Positions 14,196 through 22,712 of a stretch of 64,000 bases of DNA are shown here, piece after piece. The stretch is taken from contig BPUI01000001.1 in the NCBI GenBank assembly GCA_019973575.1, forward strand, positions 1,116,001 to 1,180,000. Reading direction: 5' to 3'. The position numbers and the translations under genes are program-made. This DNA comes from Gemmatimonadetes bacterium T265 (GTDB lineage: Bacteria; Gemmatimonadota; Gemmatimonadetes; Gemmatimonadales; Gemmatimonadaceae). Within the stretch, counting starts at the first letter, position 1; each line of letters begins with the position of its first letter. The notes under the pieces are model-generated. The model saw nothing but the letters and a program-made list of their open reading frames with translations. It did not search any database and was not told the origin of the DNA.

Positions 14196-16778
14196 TCAGT
14201 CATGCGCGCTTTCGCGCGGAGCTCCGTTATTCGGGCGCCCGTCGAACCCGCGCGCCCGCAGCGTGTCGAGCCGGGCGCGCACCTCACGGCTCGCCTCCGC
14301 AGGCACGCCATCGGCGTCCCAGGTCGCGAGCACCTCGCGGAGCCGCACCGCGGCGCCCGCCGAGTCGCCGCGCCGCAACCGTGCGTGGGCCGCCCAGAGG
14401 GCGCCCGAGGTCGTCGCGAGTGCGGCGTCGTTCGCGCGCCCGAACGCGCGCAGCCGCTCCGCCTCGCGCAGCACGGCGTCCCACCGGCCGAGGGCGGCGA
14501 GCACCATGTTCGACCGGTCGACGATGTCCACCTGCACCGGCGCGATCACGTCGGGGAGCGCGGCGAGCGTTGCGAGCGCGCTGTCGGCTTCGGCCACGGC
14601 GGTTGCGGTGTCGTGGCGGGCGAGCGCGCTCGCCGCGCGGTACGCCCGGAAGTGTGCCGCCTCGCGGCTGCGGGGCCCGTAGCCGAGCGTGGCGAGGCGG
14701 ATCCCTTCGCGGAGGACCGAGTCGGACGCGGCGAGCGCGCCGGCGGCGGCGAGGAGGCCGCCGTGCCCGAGCAGCGCGTCCAGCCGCTCGACGGCCATCG
14801 GGGCGCCGAGCGAGTCCATGATCGCGATCGCGTGGACGAAGTGCGCGTCGTCGGAGTCGCGGCGTACGGTGCCGAGCACGCGCAGCGCCCAGGCGCGCGC
14901 GGCGGTCGGGGCGCGCGTGCGGGCCTCTTCGGCGGCGATCACCTCGGTCGCGAGCGAGTCCGCCGCCCGGCCGCGCCCGCGCGCGAGGGCGAGGGTCGCG
15001 CGCGCGCCGACGACCCGGGCGCGCAACTCGCCAAGCGTGCCGTCCTGCGCCGCGTCGTGGGCGGGGAGCGCCGCGCATGCGGCATCGAGATGGCGCTCGG
15101 CAGCCGCGAAGCCGTTCATGCGCAGGGCCGCCAGCCCCGCCGCGAGACTCGCCTCGGCGAAGGCGGTCGAGCGCGGCCCGTAGCTCGCGCCCGCGAGGAC
15201 GACGGCCGAGTCGAGGACGGCGGCCGCCGCGCGCGCCCGGTCCTGCGCGACGTAGGTGGCGCCGATGGCGGTGTAGAGCCGGGCGCGCACGCGCGGGTCG
15301 GCGGGGAATGCGGCGGGCACGCGGCGCACCGCGCTGTCGAGCACCTCCGCGAGCGTGGCCTGTCGTCCGACGCGCGTCACCACGCCGCCCGTGGTCGCGT
15401 CGGGCGCGCCGAGCATGGTCTGCAGGAAGGCGGCGACGCGCTCCGAGCGGTCGGCCTCGCGCCGGCTCTCGCGCGCCTCCCAGAGCGCGACGCCGCTGCC
15501 GACGACGAGCGCCGCCGCCGCGACCGCGACGCCGCCCATGAGCGCGCGCTGCCGCCGGGCGAAGCTCCGCACGCGGTAGGCGACGGTGTCGGGGCGCGCG
15601 AGCACGCGGTCCCGCCGCAGGTAGCGCCGCACGTCCTCGGCGAGCGCGTCGGCGGTGGCGTAGCGGCGCGCGGGGTCGTCGCGCAGCGCCATCCCGGCGA
15701 TCGCGTCGAGCTCGCCGCGGAGGGCACGCGCGTGCTGGGCGGACGAGGCGAAGCCGCGCGCCGCCGCGGCGCCGTCGCCGTCCGCCCGCGCGAGCGCGCT
15801 CGGCGCGACCGGCGCGCGCCCGTCGCGCGCGAACGCCCAGCGCATCTCGTCGGCCGTGAGCCCGTCGACGCCGAACGGCGGGCGGCCGGCGAGCAGCACG
15901 GTGAGCAGCGCGCCTAACGCGTAGACGTCGGTCGCCGTCGAGACGCGGCCGCCGGCGAGCTGTTCGGGGGCGGCGTAGGTGGCCGTGAATGGCGCGAGGC
16001 CCGCCCCGGTGAGCGTCCCCGGGTCGGCGGACCCGGCGCGCGGGTCGTCGACGAGCTTCGCGACGCCGAAGTCGAGCAGCTTGGCCGTGCCGTCCGCGGT
16101 GACGAGCACGTTGCCCGGCTTGAGGTCGCGGTGGACGACGAGGTTACGGTGCGCGTAGGCGACCGCCGCGCACACCTGGCGGAAGAGGTCGAGGCGCGCG
16201 GGAATCGGCAGACGCCGCGCGTCGCAGTAGCGGTCGATCGGCTCCCCCTCGACGTATTCCATGACGAGGTAGGGCGTCCCCTCGTCCGTCGCGCCGCCGT
16301 CCAACAGTTGCGCGATGTTGGGGTGCTGCAGCCCGGCGAGGATCTGCCGCTCGGAGCGGAAGCGGCGCGCGAGCACGGCGCTGTCCGCCCCGCGCCAGAG
16401 CGTCTTGAGCGCGACGCGGTGCTGGTACGCGTCGTCGGCGCGGGCGGCCGTGTAGACGGCGCCCATCCCGCCCTGCCCCAACCGCTCCAGTACCACGTAC
16501 GGCCCGAGCCGGCGGCCGACAAGCGACGGCGCCTCGGCCCACCCGGCGTGCGCGCGCGCGCCGCCGCTCGCGTCGGGGCGGAAGACCACATGCGAGGTCT
16601 CGAGGCGCGCGCCGAGCGAGGCGTCGGCGTCGAGCAGGCGCACGACGTAGGCGCGGACGGTCGGGTCGAGCGCGGGATCGTCGAGCAGGCGCGTGCGGCC
16701 GGTGGGAGTCGCGTCCTGCGCGGCCGCGAAGAGCCGCTTGACGTGGGCCCAGGTGGCGGGCGGAAGGGCGGCGGGCAT
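14196..16778 (-). CDS. PknB-type Ser/Thr protein kinase with TPR-like C-terminal region
   Basis: 860 residues from ATG 16778. After ~85 N-terminal residues the kinase domain starts with YVVLERLGQGGMGAVY (Gly loop at ~100-108) and the ATP-binding Lys in RVALKTL. It contains VVHRDLKPGNVLV (catalytic loop), LLDFGVAKL (DFG) and TYAAPEQLAGG (activation segment end). A single membrane helix (LMGGVAVAAAALVVGSGVALW) at about 425-445 leads to ~400 residues of alanine-rich helical repeats outside the membrane, resembling tetratricopeptides. The upstream gene is an ECF sigma factor, 42 bases away. This kinase/sigma pairing recurs in Gemmatimonadota, Acidobacteriota and Planctomycetota and suggests that the kinase gates the sigma factor. 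Confidence 0.92.
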   Translation of the reverse strand: MPAALPPATWAHVKRLFAAAQDATPTGRTRLLDDPALDPTVRAYVVRLLDADASLGARLETSHVVFRPDASGGARAHAGWAEAPSLVGRRLGPYVVLERLGQGGMGAVYTAARADDAYQHRVALKTLWRGADSAVLARRFRSERQILAGLQHPNIAQLLDGGATDEGTPYLVMEYVEGEPIDRYCDARRLPIPARLDLFRQVCAAVAYAHRNLVVHRDLKPGNVLVTADGTAKLLDFGVAKLVDDPRAGSADPGTLTGAGLAPFTATYAAPEQLAGGRVSTATDVYALGALLTVLLAGRPPFGVDGLTADEMRWAFARDGRAPVAPSALARADGDGAAAARGFASSAQHARALRGELDAIAGMALRDDPARRYATADALAEDVRRYLRRDRVLARPDTVAYRVRSFARRQRALMGGVAVAAAALVVGSGVALWEARESRREADRSERVAAFLQTMLGAPDATTGGVVTRVGRQATLAEVLDSAVRRVPAAFPADPRVRARLYTAIGATYVAQDRARAAAAVLDSAVVLAGASYGPRSTAFAEASLAAGLAALRMNGFAAAERHLDAACAALPAHDAAQDGTLGELRARVVGARATLALARGRGRAADSLATEVIAAEEARTRAPTAARAWALRVLGTVRRDSDDAHFVHAIAIMDSLGAPMAVERLDALLGHGGLLAAAGALAASDSVLREGIRLATLGYGPRSREAAHFRAYRAASALARHDTATAVAEADSALATLAALPDVIAPVQVDIVDRSNMVLAALGRWDAVLREAERLRAFGRANDAALATTSGALWAAHARLRRGDSAGAAVRLREVLATWDADGVPAEASREVRARLDTLRARGFDGRPNNGAPRESAHD

Positions 16779-16820
16779 GCGAGACGGCAGTCAGCCGGCG
16801 CGACGGTCAGCCGTTCCCCG

Positions 16821-17405
16821 TCAGCCGTCGCGCAGCTCCGCGGCGAGCCACGCGCGCGCCATCGCCCACTCGCGCGAGACGGTCACGGGCGACACGCCGA
16901 GCACGGCGGCGGTCTCGTCGAGGGTGAGGCCGACGAAGAAGCGGAGCTCGACGACGCGCGCCTGCCGGGCGTCGAGTGCGGCGAGCGATTCGAGCGCGTC
17001 GTGCACGCGCAGCACGTCGAGCGGCGCGCCCGCGCCGTCGGCCAGGCCGATCACGTCGTCGAGCGCGACCGGGACGCCGCCGTCGCGCTTGGTGGTCTGC
17101 GCGCGGCGTGCGTGGTCGACGAGCACCTGCCGCATGACGCGCGCGGCCATGCCGAAGAAGTGGGCGCGGTTGCGCCAGTCGACCGGCGCGCCGCCGAAGA
17201 GGCGCAGGTACGCCTCGTGGACGAGCGCGGTGGGCTGGAGGGTGTGGTCGGCGCGCTCGCGCCGCAGGTGGCCGGCGGCGAGCGTGCGCAGCTCGTCGTA
17301 CACGGCCCGCGCCAGCGCGTCGGTCGCGCCCGCCTCCCCATCGCGCACGGCGGTGAGGAGGTGGGTGAGCGGAGCGGGCTCGGCGTGTGCCAGCGAGGGT
17401 GGCAT
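16821..17405 (-). CDS. ECF-family RNA polymerase sigma factor (Sig-70_X6 type)
   Basis: 194 residues from ATG 17405. Region 2 runs from ALARAVYDELRTLAAGHLRRE through TLQPTALVHEAYLRLFGG and FFGMAARVMRQVLVDHARR. Region 4 is RQARVVELRFFVGLTLDETAAVLGVSPVTVSREWAMARAWL. The TLQPTALVHEAYLRL and FFGMAARVMR strings are hallmarks of the 'TIGR02999/Sig-70_X6' ECF group, which is genetically linked to Ser/Thr kinases and has no classical anti-sigma factor. It is the first gene of the sigma-kinase pair, with a 42-base gap to the kinase. The PEP-CTERM gene upstream reads in the same direction and might belong to its regulon. Confidence 0.92.
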   Translation of the reverse strand: MPPSLAHAEPAPLTHLLTAVRDGEAGATDALARAVYDELRTLAAGHLRRERADHTLQPTALVHEAYLRLFGGAPVDWRNRAHFFGMAARVMRQVLVDHARRAQTTKRDGGVPVALDDVIGLADGAGAPLDVLRVHDALESLAALDARQARVVELRFFVGLTLDETAAVLGVSPVTVSREWAMARAWLAAELRDG

Positions 17406-17531
17406 GCGGGACGGATGGGGACGAATCCCGACGGACTCGCTCCAACATGCACACAAACTGCTGGTTGCGAAATGGCGCAGGACTGCTACACGGTCGGGCC
17501 GCAGCGCGCCCGGCGTCCACTTCGCGCGCGA

Positions 17532-18434
17532 TCACGCCGAAATCCGACGCCGGCGCGCGACGCCGCCGACCGCGAGAAGGCCCGCGCCGAGCAGCGCCCA
17601 GGTCGAGGGCTCCGGGGTGTTCGTCATGCCGCCGCCCCCGCCGCCGGGTGCGACAAGGCGCGACTGGTAGATGGCGTCGATCTGCGCCGCCGACAGGTCG
17701 GTGTTGAACACCGCCACGTCCGCGATCGCGCCGTCGAAGGCGCGAGGCCCGCCGTAGTATGTGTCATTCCCGATGACGAACGGCGCGTTGTTGAGGGAGT
17801 GCGACCCCGGCGTATTGCTCCCGGCGAGCACGCCGTTGACGTACACCTCGCGATCGGAGTTGGCGGTGAAGGTGCCGGCGACGAAGATCCACTGACCCAC
17901 GTTACTCGCCGTGAAAGCGGGCGCGGCGGTGTACCCCCCTGCGTCAGTGTAGAACCGCAGCGTGTTGTCACCGAAGACGCCGAAGCCGAAGTCGTTGCCG
18001 TACTGCGGCTCCTCGGCGATCGTGAAGATGCGCCCCCCCTGCGTGGTCGGCAGCGAGGCGAGGTTGATCCACGCGACAATGCTGCCGCTGTTGCCGATGC
18101 CGCCGAGGAGCGGGTTACTGCCGCCCGATGTGGCGTACTTCTGCCCGCTCGCGCCGTTGTTCAGGATCAGGGCGGAGCTCGACGGGTCGCTGATGTTCGG
18201 ACCGCTCGCGGGGCCGCCGACTGTCGCGCCGTTCTGGAGCGTGCCCGTGTAGCCGTTCACGGCGCTGTTGGCCTGCGTCGCCTGTGTGAACGTGTAGTAG
18301 GCGAGGAGGCCGGGGGTGCTCTCGACGGTCGCGGTGTACCCCTGCGCGTGGGCCGCGCGGGCGCCGAGTGTGGCGGCGACGGCGAGGAGCGGGAGGCCGC
18401 GTCGGGCGGCGCGGGCGATGGACGGGACGGACAT
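17532..18434 (-). CDS. LamG-domain PEP-CTERM exported protein
   Basis: 300 residues from ATG 18434. A signal peptide (RRGLPLLAVAATLGARAAHAQG) leads to a concanavalin/LamG jellyroll of about 200 residues: GLLAYYTFTQAT at the start, then GSIVAWINLASLP, GQWIFVAGTFTANSDREVYVNGVLAG and FDGAIADVAVFNTDLSAAQIDAIY. A glycine linker is followed by the sorting signal TPEPSTWALLGAGLLAVGG and a basic tail. PEP-CTERM proteins are cut by an exosortase and released to the surface or matrix. No exosortase gene is in this window. LamG folds bind sugars or adhesion ligands. It is divergent from an NtrC-type activator. Confidence 0.93.
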   Translation of the reverse strand: MSVPSIARAARRGLPLLAVAATLGARAAHAQGYTATVESTPGLLAYYTFTQATQANSAVNGYTGTLQNGATVGGPASGPNISDPSSSALILNNGASGQKYATSGGSNPLLGGIGNSGSIVAWINLASLPTTQGGRIFTIAEEPQYGNDFGFGVFGDNTLRFYTDAGGYTAAPAFTASNVGQWIFVAGTFTANSDREVYVNGVLAGSNTPGSHSLNNAPFVIGNDTYYGGPRAFDGAIADVAVFNTDLSAAQIDAIYQSRLVAPGGGGGGMTNTPEPSTWALLGAGLLAVGGVARRRRISA

Positions 18435-18577
18435 GCAGCACCTGGGTGAGAAGAGGATACGGGGCAGCTCGTCGTGAGCGGCCATACGTTCAGGCGCGAA
18501 AATTTCCCGGATCACGTCATCGTCTTCCCACCCGCCCTCTTGCCGTCGCGCGTTCGGCGGCCGACCCTTCGGTCACC

Positions 18578-19948
18578 ATGCTTTCCGTTCTCGTCGTCGA
18601 CGACGACCCGACCACCCGCGAGACGCTCGCCGAATACTTCACCGGACGGGGGTACGCGGTGCGCACCGCCGCGAGCGCGACCGAAGGGCGCCGGTCGGCC
18701 GCGGCGCACTCGCCCGACGTGGCCGTCGTCGACCTTCGACTGCCCGATGCGAGCGGGCTGACGCTGTTCGAGGCGTTGCGCGCCGACGACCCCGAGCTCG
18801 CGGTCGTCTTCCTCACCGGGTACGCCGACGTGCCGAGTGCCGTGCGCGCGATGCGCGACGGGGCGGCGGACTTTCTGGAGAAGCCGATCGACCTCGCCGC
18901 GCTCGACGCGGCCGTGCGGCGTGCGGCCGACCACGCGGGGATGCGCCGCGAGCTGCAGCTGCTCCGCGCGCGCGACGCGGAGGCGCTCTGGCAGGACAGC
19001 GCGCCCGCCACGCTGACGCCCGCGCTCGCCCCGTCGCTCGACCGTTTGGTGGCACTCGCGGCGCGGAACGACGACGTCCCGGTGCTGATCATCGGCGAGA
19101 CGGGAACCGGCAAGGGATTCGTGGCGCGGCGAATCCATGAGCTGTCCTCCCGCGCGACGTGCCCGTTCGTCGAGATCAACGGCGCCTCCCTGGCCGGCGC
19201 GCTCGTCGAGAGCGAGCTGTTCGGCCACGAAAAGGGCGCGTTCACCGACGCGCGGCAGGCGAAGCGCGGGCTGCTCGAGGTAGCCGGGCGCGGGACGCTC
19301 TTCCTCGACGAGGTCGCGGAGCTCGCCCCGGAGGTGCAGCCGAAGCTGCTCAAGGTGATCGAGGAACGCACCTTCCGGCGCGTGGGCGGGACGGCGACGC
19401 TGACGAGCGAGGCGCGACTGCTCGTCGCGACGCACACGGCGCTCGAGCAGGCGGTGGACGCGGGACAGTTCCGCGCCGATCTGTACTACCGGCTCCAGGT
19501 GCTGACCATCGCGCTGCCGCCGCTCCGGGATCGTCCCGAGCAGATCCCGACGCTCGCGCGAACGTTCCTCCCGCCCGGGGCCACGCTGCCCGAGGTCGCG
19601 GTGGCCGCGCTCATCGCCTACGACTGGCCGGGGAACATCCGCGAGCTGAAGAACGCGCTCTGGCGCGCGACGATCCTCTCCGACGGCGGCGCGATCCTCC
19701 CGGAGCACCTGGGACTCGGCGTGGCGCGGCGCCCCGCCCCCGACCGCCAGGTCGCGCTGCCGGTGATGACCCTCGCCGACGCCGAACGCCGCGCGATCGA
19801 CGTGGCGCTGAGCGCGACCCGAGGAAACCGGACACGGGCGGCGAGCCTTCTCGGTATTGCACGCTCGACGCTGAATGAGAAGCTCCGCACCGCGGCCGCG
19901 GCGCCCGCTCCCCGCGCGACGCCGCACGCCGGCCAGCGCAGCGTCTAG
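18578..19948 (+). CDS. NtrC-family response regulator with GAFTDA variant
   Basis: 456 residues from ATG 18578. The receiver domain (LSVLVVDDDPTTRETL, phospho-Asp in VVDLRLPD at ~52, Lys in DFLEKPID) is followed by an AAA+ domain. That domain has Walker A GETGTGKG, Walker B GTLFLDEVAEL, and the L1 loop FGHEKGAFTDARQAKRG. It ends in a Fis-type helix-turn-helix (NRTRAASLLGIARSTLNEKL). The usual sigma-54 contact motif GAFTGA is here GAFTDA, a substitution that may weaken or alter sigma-54 activation. It is divergent from the PEP-CTERM gene, like PrsR-type regulators of PEP-CTERM/exopolysaccharide loci. A strong terminator follows. Confidence 0.9.
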   Translation: MLSVLVVDDDPTTRETLAEYFTGRGYAVRTAASATEGRRSAAAHSPDVAVVDLRLPDASGLTLFEALRADDPELAVVFLTGYADVPSAVRAMRDGAADFLEKPIDLAALDAAVRRAADHAGMRRELQLLRARDAEALWQDSAPATLTPALAPSLDRLVALAARNDDVPVLIIGETGTGKGFVARRIHELSSRATCPFVEINGASLAGALVESELFGHEKGAFTDARQAKRGLLEVAGRGTLFLDEVAELAPEVQPKLLKVIEERTFRRVGGTATLTSEARLLVATHTALEQAVDAGQFRADLYYRLQVLTIALPPLRDRPEQIPTLARTFLPPGATLPEVAVAALIAYDWPGNIRELKNALWRATILSDGGAILPEHLGLGVARRPAPDRQVALPVMTLADAERRAIDVALSATRGNRTRAASLLGIARSTLNEKLRTAAAAPAPRATPHAGQRSV

Positions 19949-19974
19949 CACGCGGCGACCGATCGCAGTTGAGC

Positions 19975-20019
19975 GACCGAAAGCCGGACAGTTCACGACG
20001 AACTGTCCGGCTTTCGGTC
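19975..20019. terminator. 19-bp perfect hairpin after NtrC-type gene
   Basis: Arms at 19975-19993 and 20001-20019 pair perfectly around CACGACG, 27 bases after the stop. On the plus strand it runs into CATATTG, not a T tract. It is one of the strongest hairpins in the window. Confidence 0.75.
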
Positions 20020-20094
20020 ATATTGCGCCTCGTGTGTCGGCCGTCTGTTGTGCGTAATCACCACGCGCGCAATCACTTACGAAACGGGACCGGG

Positions 20095-20111
20095 TTGGTG
20101 CGGATCTCGCT
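20095..20111 (+). promoter_or_regulatory. sigma-54-like -24/-12 element candidate
   Basis: TTGGTGCGGATCTCGCT keeps GG (20097-20098) and GC (20109-20110) exactly 10 bases apart. It matches the consensus YTGGCACGRNNNTTGCW at most fixed positions, 45 bases before the receiver gene start. It is weaker than the pair at 33684 and 38224. Confidence 0.35.
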
Positions 20112-20155
20112 TTAGCTCGGGACCAAACCATTTACGTCTCGCCTCGCTCCGCTCC

Positions 20156-20593
20156 GTGCACCGACACGTCCTCATCGTCGAAGACGAACACTGCATCCGC
20201 GACATTCTCGCAGAGCTGTTCGACGTCGATGGGACAGATACGACCACGGCGGCGACGCTCGACCAGGCGAAAACGGCGCTCACGACCCGACGCTTCGACT
20301 TTATCCTGACCGACCTGCGGTTGGGCGGTCATCGCGATGGGGGGCTGCAGGTCATGGCCGCTGGCGGGCTGCTCTCGCCCGACGCGATGGTCATCGTCCT
20401 CACTGCCTTCCCCGACGACGACAACCGGCACGCCTCGGCCCGGCTCGGCGCGACGCACTTCCTCGAAAAACCGGTCTCGTTGCAGACGATCGCGACGCTC
20501 GCCGCGGACGCCGGCGTCGCGTCGGCGATGCACCCGCACGCGACGCGTGACGCGGAGTGGCGTGCGAGCGACGAGCAGGTGTTGGTCTTGTAG
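20156..20593 (+). CDS. single-domain response regulator
   Basis: 145 residues from GTG 20156. HVLIVEDEHCIRDILAELF gives the acidic pocket, FILTDLRLGGHRDGG carries the phospho-Asp, AMVIVLTAF has the conserved Thr and THFLEKPVSL the conserved Lys. Only the receiver is present, with a ~30-residue tail lacking a recognisable output domain. It therefore acts as a phosphorelay shuttle or protein-interaction switch. It follows an NtrC-type gene but is separated from it by a strong terminator and has its own promoter candidate. The start was placed at GTG because it directly precedes the first beta strand. Confidence 0.85.
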   Translation: MHRHVLIVEDEHCIRDILAELFDVDGTDTTTAATLDQAKTALTTRRFDFILTDLRLGGHRDGGLQVMAAGGLLSPDAMVIVLTAFPDDDNRHASARLGATHFLEKPVSLQTIATLAADAGVASAMHPHATRDAEWRASDEQVLVL

Positions 20594-20779
20594 GACAGGA
20601 CAGACGCAGGACACACATAAAGCAGGAACGCGACAGTTCTGCACTGTCGGGTGCCCGTGCTCGCTAGATCGGCTTCGCCACGTGTGTGGGGTGGTGTGGG
20701 GGGCGGACCGATCTCGCGGGGCGGGCACTCTTGCGTCCGCCGCACACGCGCGGCGGGCGGGTGATGTCCGGCGCCGACG
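20594..20779. other. intergenic region with imperfect long inverted repeat
   Basis: Between convergent genes. Arms at 20651-20672 and 20708-20728 share GTGCCCG, a CGC core and AGATCGG in inverted order, around a G/T-rich loop (CGTGTGTGGGGTGGTGTGGGG). It may be a terminator or a remnant of a small mobile repeat. No gene is seen. Confidence 0.45.
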
Positions 20780-21532
20780 TCACGCGCCGCGGCGGATCAG
20801 CCGTCCGACGGTCTGGTCGTAGACGCGGTTCACGGTCGCGCCGCCCGTGAGCACGGAGTTGTAGCCCAGCGCGGCGGGGTCGACACCGGCGGCGAGATCG
20901 CCGTCGAGCGCGGCGAGCGTGTCGCCCAGCGCCCCCTCCAGCCGCCGCGTGTACGACGCGCTCGAGCGTACGGTACGCGCGTCCGGCACGAGCGGATCGC
21001 CGATCCGCACGACACACTCCGGACGCGCGACGTCGCGGAACTCGTGGCGCACCGCGACCGGCACGAGGTGCGCCTCGGGCACCGCCCGACTGATCCGCGC
21101 CAACCCGGACCGGAACCGGAGCGGGGCCCGGCTCGGCAACAGCGCCCCTTGCGGAAAGAGCCACAGCGCCCGCGCGCGCCCGCCGCGCAGTAGGCGGGTC
21201 GCGTAGTCGCCTATCGCGCGCGCGTCGTCGATCGCGAGCCCCTCGCCGGTCACCCCGAAGCAGCCAACGCGCCGGAAGAACGGGTACCGGGCGAGCTGCA
21301 CGCCGTCCATCAGGCCGTACCCGTCCCGCCGGAACACGTCGTGCGAAAGGAACACGGCGAGGATCGGGTCCCACCACGCGGCGTGGTTGGCGTAGGCGAT
21401 CACCGGACCGTCGCCGGCCGGCCACGACGCACCGCCGACCCGCACGCGCGCGAACGCCCCCCGCAACAGCCGCCGGCCGTACGCGGCGTACAGACGCTCC
21501 AGCACCGGCTGCTTGCGGGCCTCGATCAGCAT
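20780..21532 (-). CDS. PlsC-type lysophospholipid acyltransferase
   Basis: 250 residues from ATG 21532. The acyltransferase signature NHAAWWD (H50, D55; HX4D) is followed by a FPQGALLPS block that corresponds to the FPEGTRS motif of block III, here with Gln for Glu. LVPVAVRHEF matches block IV. Such enzymes transfer acyl chains to lysophosphatidic acid or related glycerolipids at the inner membrane face. It has no long membrane helix, so it is peripheral. The FPQG variant occurs in divergent PlsC-like proteins that modify other lipids such as carotenoids or ornithine lipids, so the acceptor is uncertain. It is divergent, by 32 bases, from the hydrolase at 21565. Confidence 0.85.
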   Translation of the reverse strand: MLIEARKQPVLERLYAAYGRRLLRGAFARVRVGGASWPAGDGPVIAYANHAAWWDPILAVFLSHDVFRRDGYGLMDGVQLARYPFFRRVGCFGVTGEGLAIDDARAIGDYATRLLRGGRARALWLFPQGALLPSRAPLRFRSGLARISRAVPEAHLVPVAVRHEFRDVARPECVVRIGDPLVPDARTVRSSASYTRRLEGALGDTLAALDGDLAAGVDPAALGYNSVLTGGATVNRVYDQTVGRLIRRGA

Positions 21533-21564
21533 GGCCGCAGCTTAATCAGCCACCCCGCCCCGCC

Positions 21565-22557
21565 GTGAAAGCCCGCAACTACTGGAAGCCGCTTGCCGCC
21601 CTCACCGGCGCCGTGGCCGGTGCGGCCGCCCTCAACGCGGTCGTCGCCCGCCCGCTCGGCTCGCTCCCCAACCTGATCGGCGGCGACGCGGGGTGGTACG
21701 ACTGGCGCGGTTACCGCATCGCCTGGACGCGCCGCGGCACGGGACCGGCGCTACTCCTCGTCCACAGCATTCATGCCGCCGGATGGTCGTATGAGTGGCG
21801 ACATGATGTCGATCCCCTCGCGGCCGGGGGGCACACGGTCTGGACCCTCGACCTGCTCGGCTTCGGTCGCTCCGACCGGCCCGACGTCGACTACTCGGCG
21901 CGTCTCTACGTCGACCTGCTCCGCGACTTCATCAGCGAGGCGATCGCAGAACCGACCGTGCTCGTGGGCTCGTCGCTGAGCGCGGCGCACGCGGTCGCGG
22001 TCGCGGCAGGGTTCCGGACCGTGACTGGATTGGTGCTCGTCGGCGCGCCGGGGCTCAACATCCTCGCAACCCCGCCCACGCCGGTCAACGACGCGACGCG
22101 CGCGATGATCGACGCACCGCTCGCGGGGCAGGCCCTCTATAACGCCCTGGTCACGAAGCCGAGCATGGGAGCATTTCTGCGGAGGACGTACTACGACAGC
22201 GCGCGCGTGACGCCCGAGCTGCTCGACGCCTACTCGGCGACCGCGCACCAGCCCGGCGCCCGTCACGCGCCCGCCGCGTTCATCGGGCAGGCGCTCAACC
22301 TCTACGTCGGCGGCGCGCTCGCGCGGGTGCGCCAGCCGATCCTGCTCACCTGGGGGCGGGAGGCGAAAGAAGTCCCGCTCACGGAGCTCGACGCCTACCG
22401 TGCGATCCGGCCGGACGCCGCGGTGCGGACGTTCGAGGCATGCGGATCGCTGCCGCACGACGAAAAGACGGAGGCGTGGTGCGCGGCGGTGCTGGAGTTC
22501 ACGGCGGGGGTGCGGGGGGCGGGCGCGGCGCGCGGCACTGCGACCGTGTCATCCTGA
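21565..22557 (+). CDS. alpha/beta hydrolase
   Basis: 330 residues from GTG 21565. A hydrophobic N-terminal stretch (WKPLAALTGAVAGAAALNAVVA) is either a membrane anchor or a signal. The fold begins with PALLLVHSIHAAG (oxyanion region), then WTLDLLGFGRSDRP. The nucleophile elbow GSSLSAAHAV carries the Ser, the acid is probably the Asp in the last third, and SLPHDEKTEAW supplies the catalytic His. Its last three codons and stop lie inside an inverted repeat element (22547-22656). The substrate is unknown. It may share a 32-base divergent promoter with the acyltransferase. Confidence 0.85.
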   Translation: MKARNYWKPLAALTGAVAGAAALNAVVARPLGSLPNLIGGDAGWYDWRGYRIAWTRRGTGPALLLVHSIHAAGWSYEWRHDVDPLAAGGHTVWTLDLLGFGRSDRPDVDYSARLYVDLLRDFISEAIAEPTVLVGSSLSAAHAVAVAAGFRTVTGLVLVGAPGLNILATPPTPVNDATRAMIDAPLAGQALYNALVTKPSMGAFLRRTYYDSARVTPELLDAYSATAHQPGARHAPAAFIGQALNLYVGGALARVRQPILLTWGREAKEVPLTELDAYRAIRPDAAVRTFEACGSLPHDEKTEAWCAAVLEFTAGVRGAGAARGTATVSS

Positions 22558-22656
22558 GCGGAGCGAAGGATCGCTCTCCCGGCCGACGGGTCCGTACCGC
22601 CACTGCGTGAGCACGGTCGCCCCGGACAGCGATCCTTCGCTGCGCTCAGGATGACA
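22547..22656. repeat. 29-bp inverted repeat element between convergent genes
   Basis: Arms at 22547-22575 and 22628-22656 are inverted copies with a single mismatch, separated by 52 bases. Each holds the core TCATCCTGAGCG and GAAGGATC. Elements with this core recur in intergenic regions of many unrelated high-GC genomes. It provides the stop codon of the hydrolase gene and can act as a bidirectional terminator. Confidence 0.85.
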
Positions 22657-22712
22657 GCGAGGCGCGGTTCCTCTTTCCCCTCGCACGTCCCCGCACCGCC
22701 GCCGTCATCGCG

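Noticed and set aside
16131-18449. Plus-strand open frame of about 770 codons opposite the kinase, sigma and PEP-CTERM genes
   Set aside because: It crosses three well-supported minus-strand genes and has no recognisable domain.
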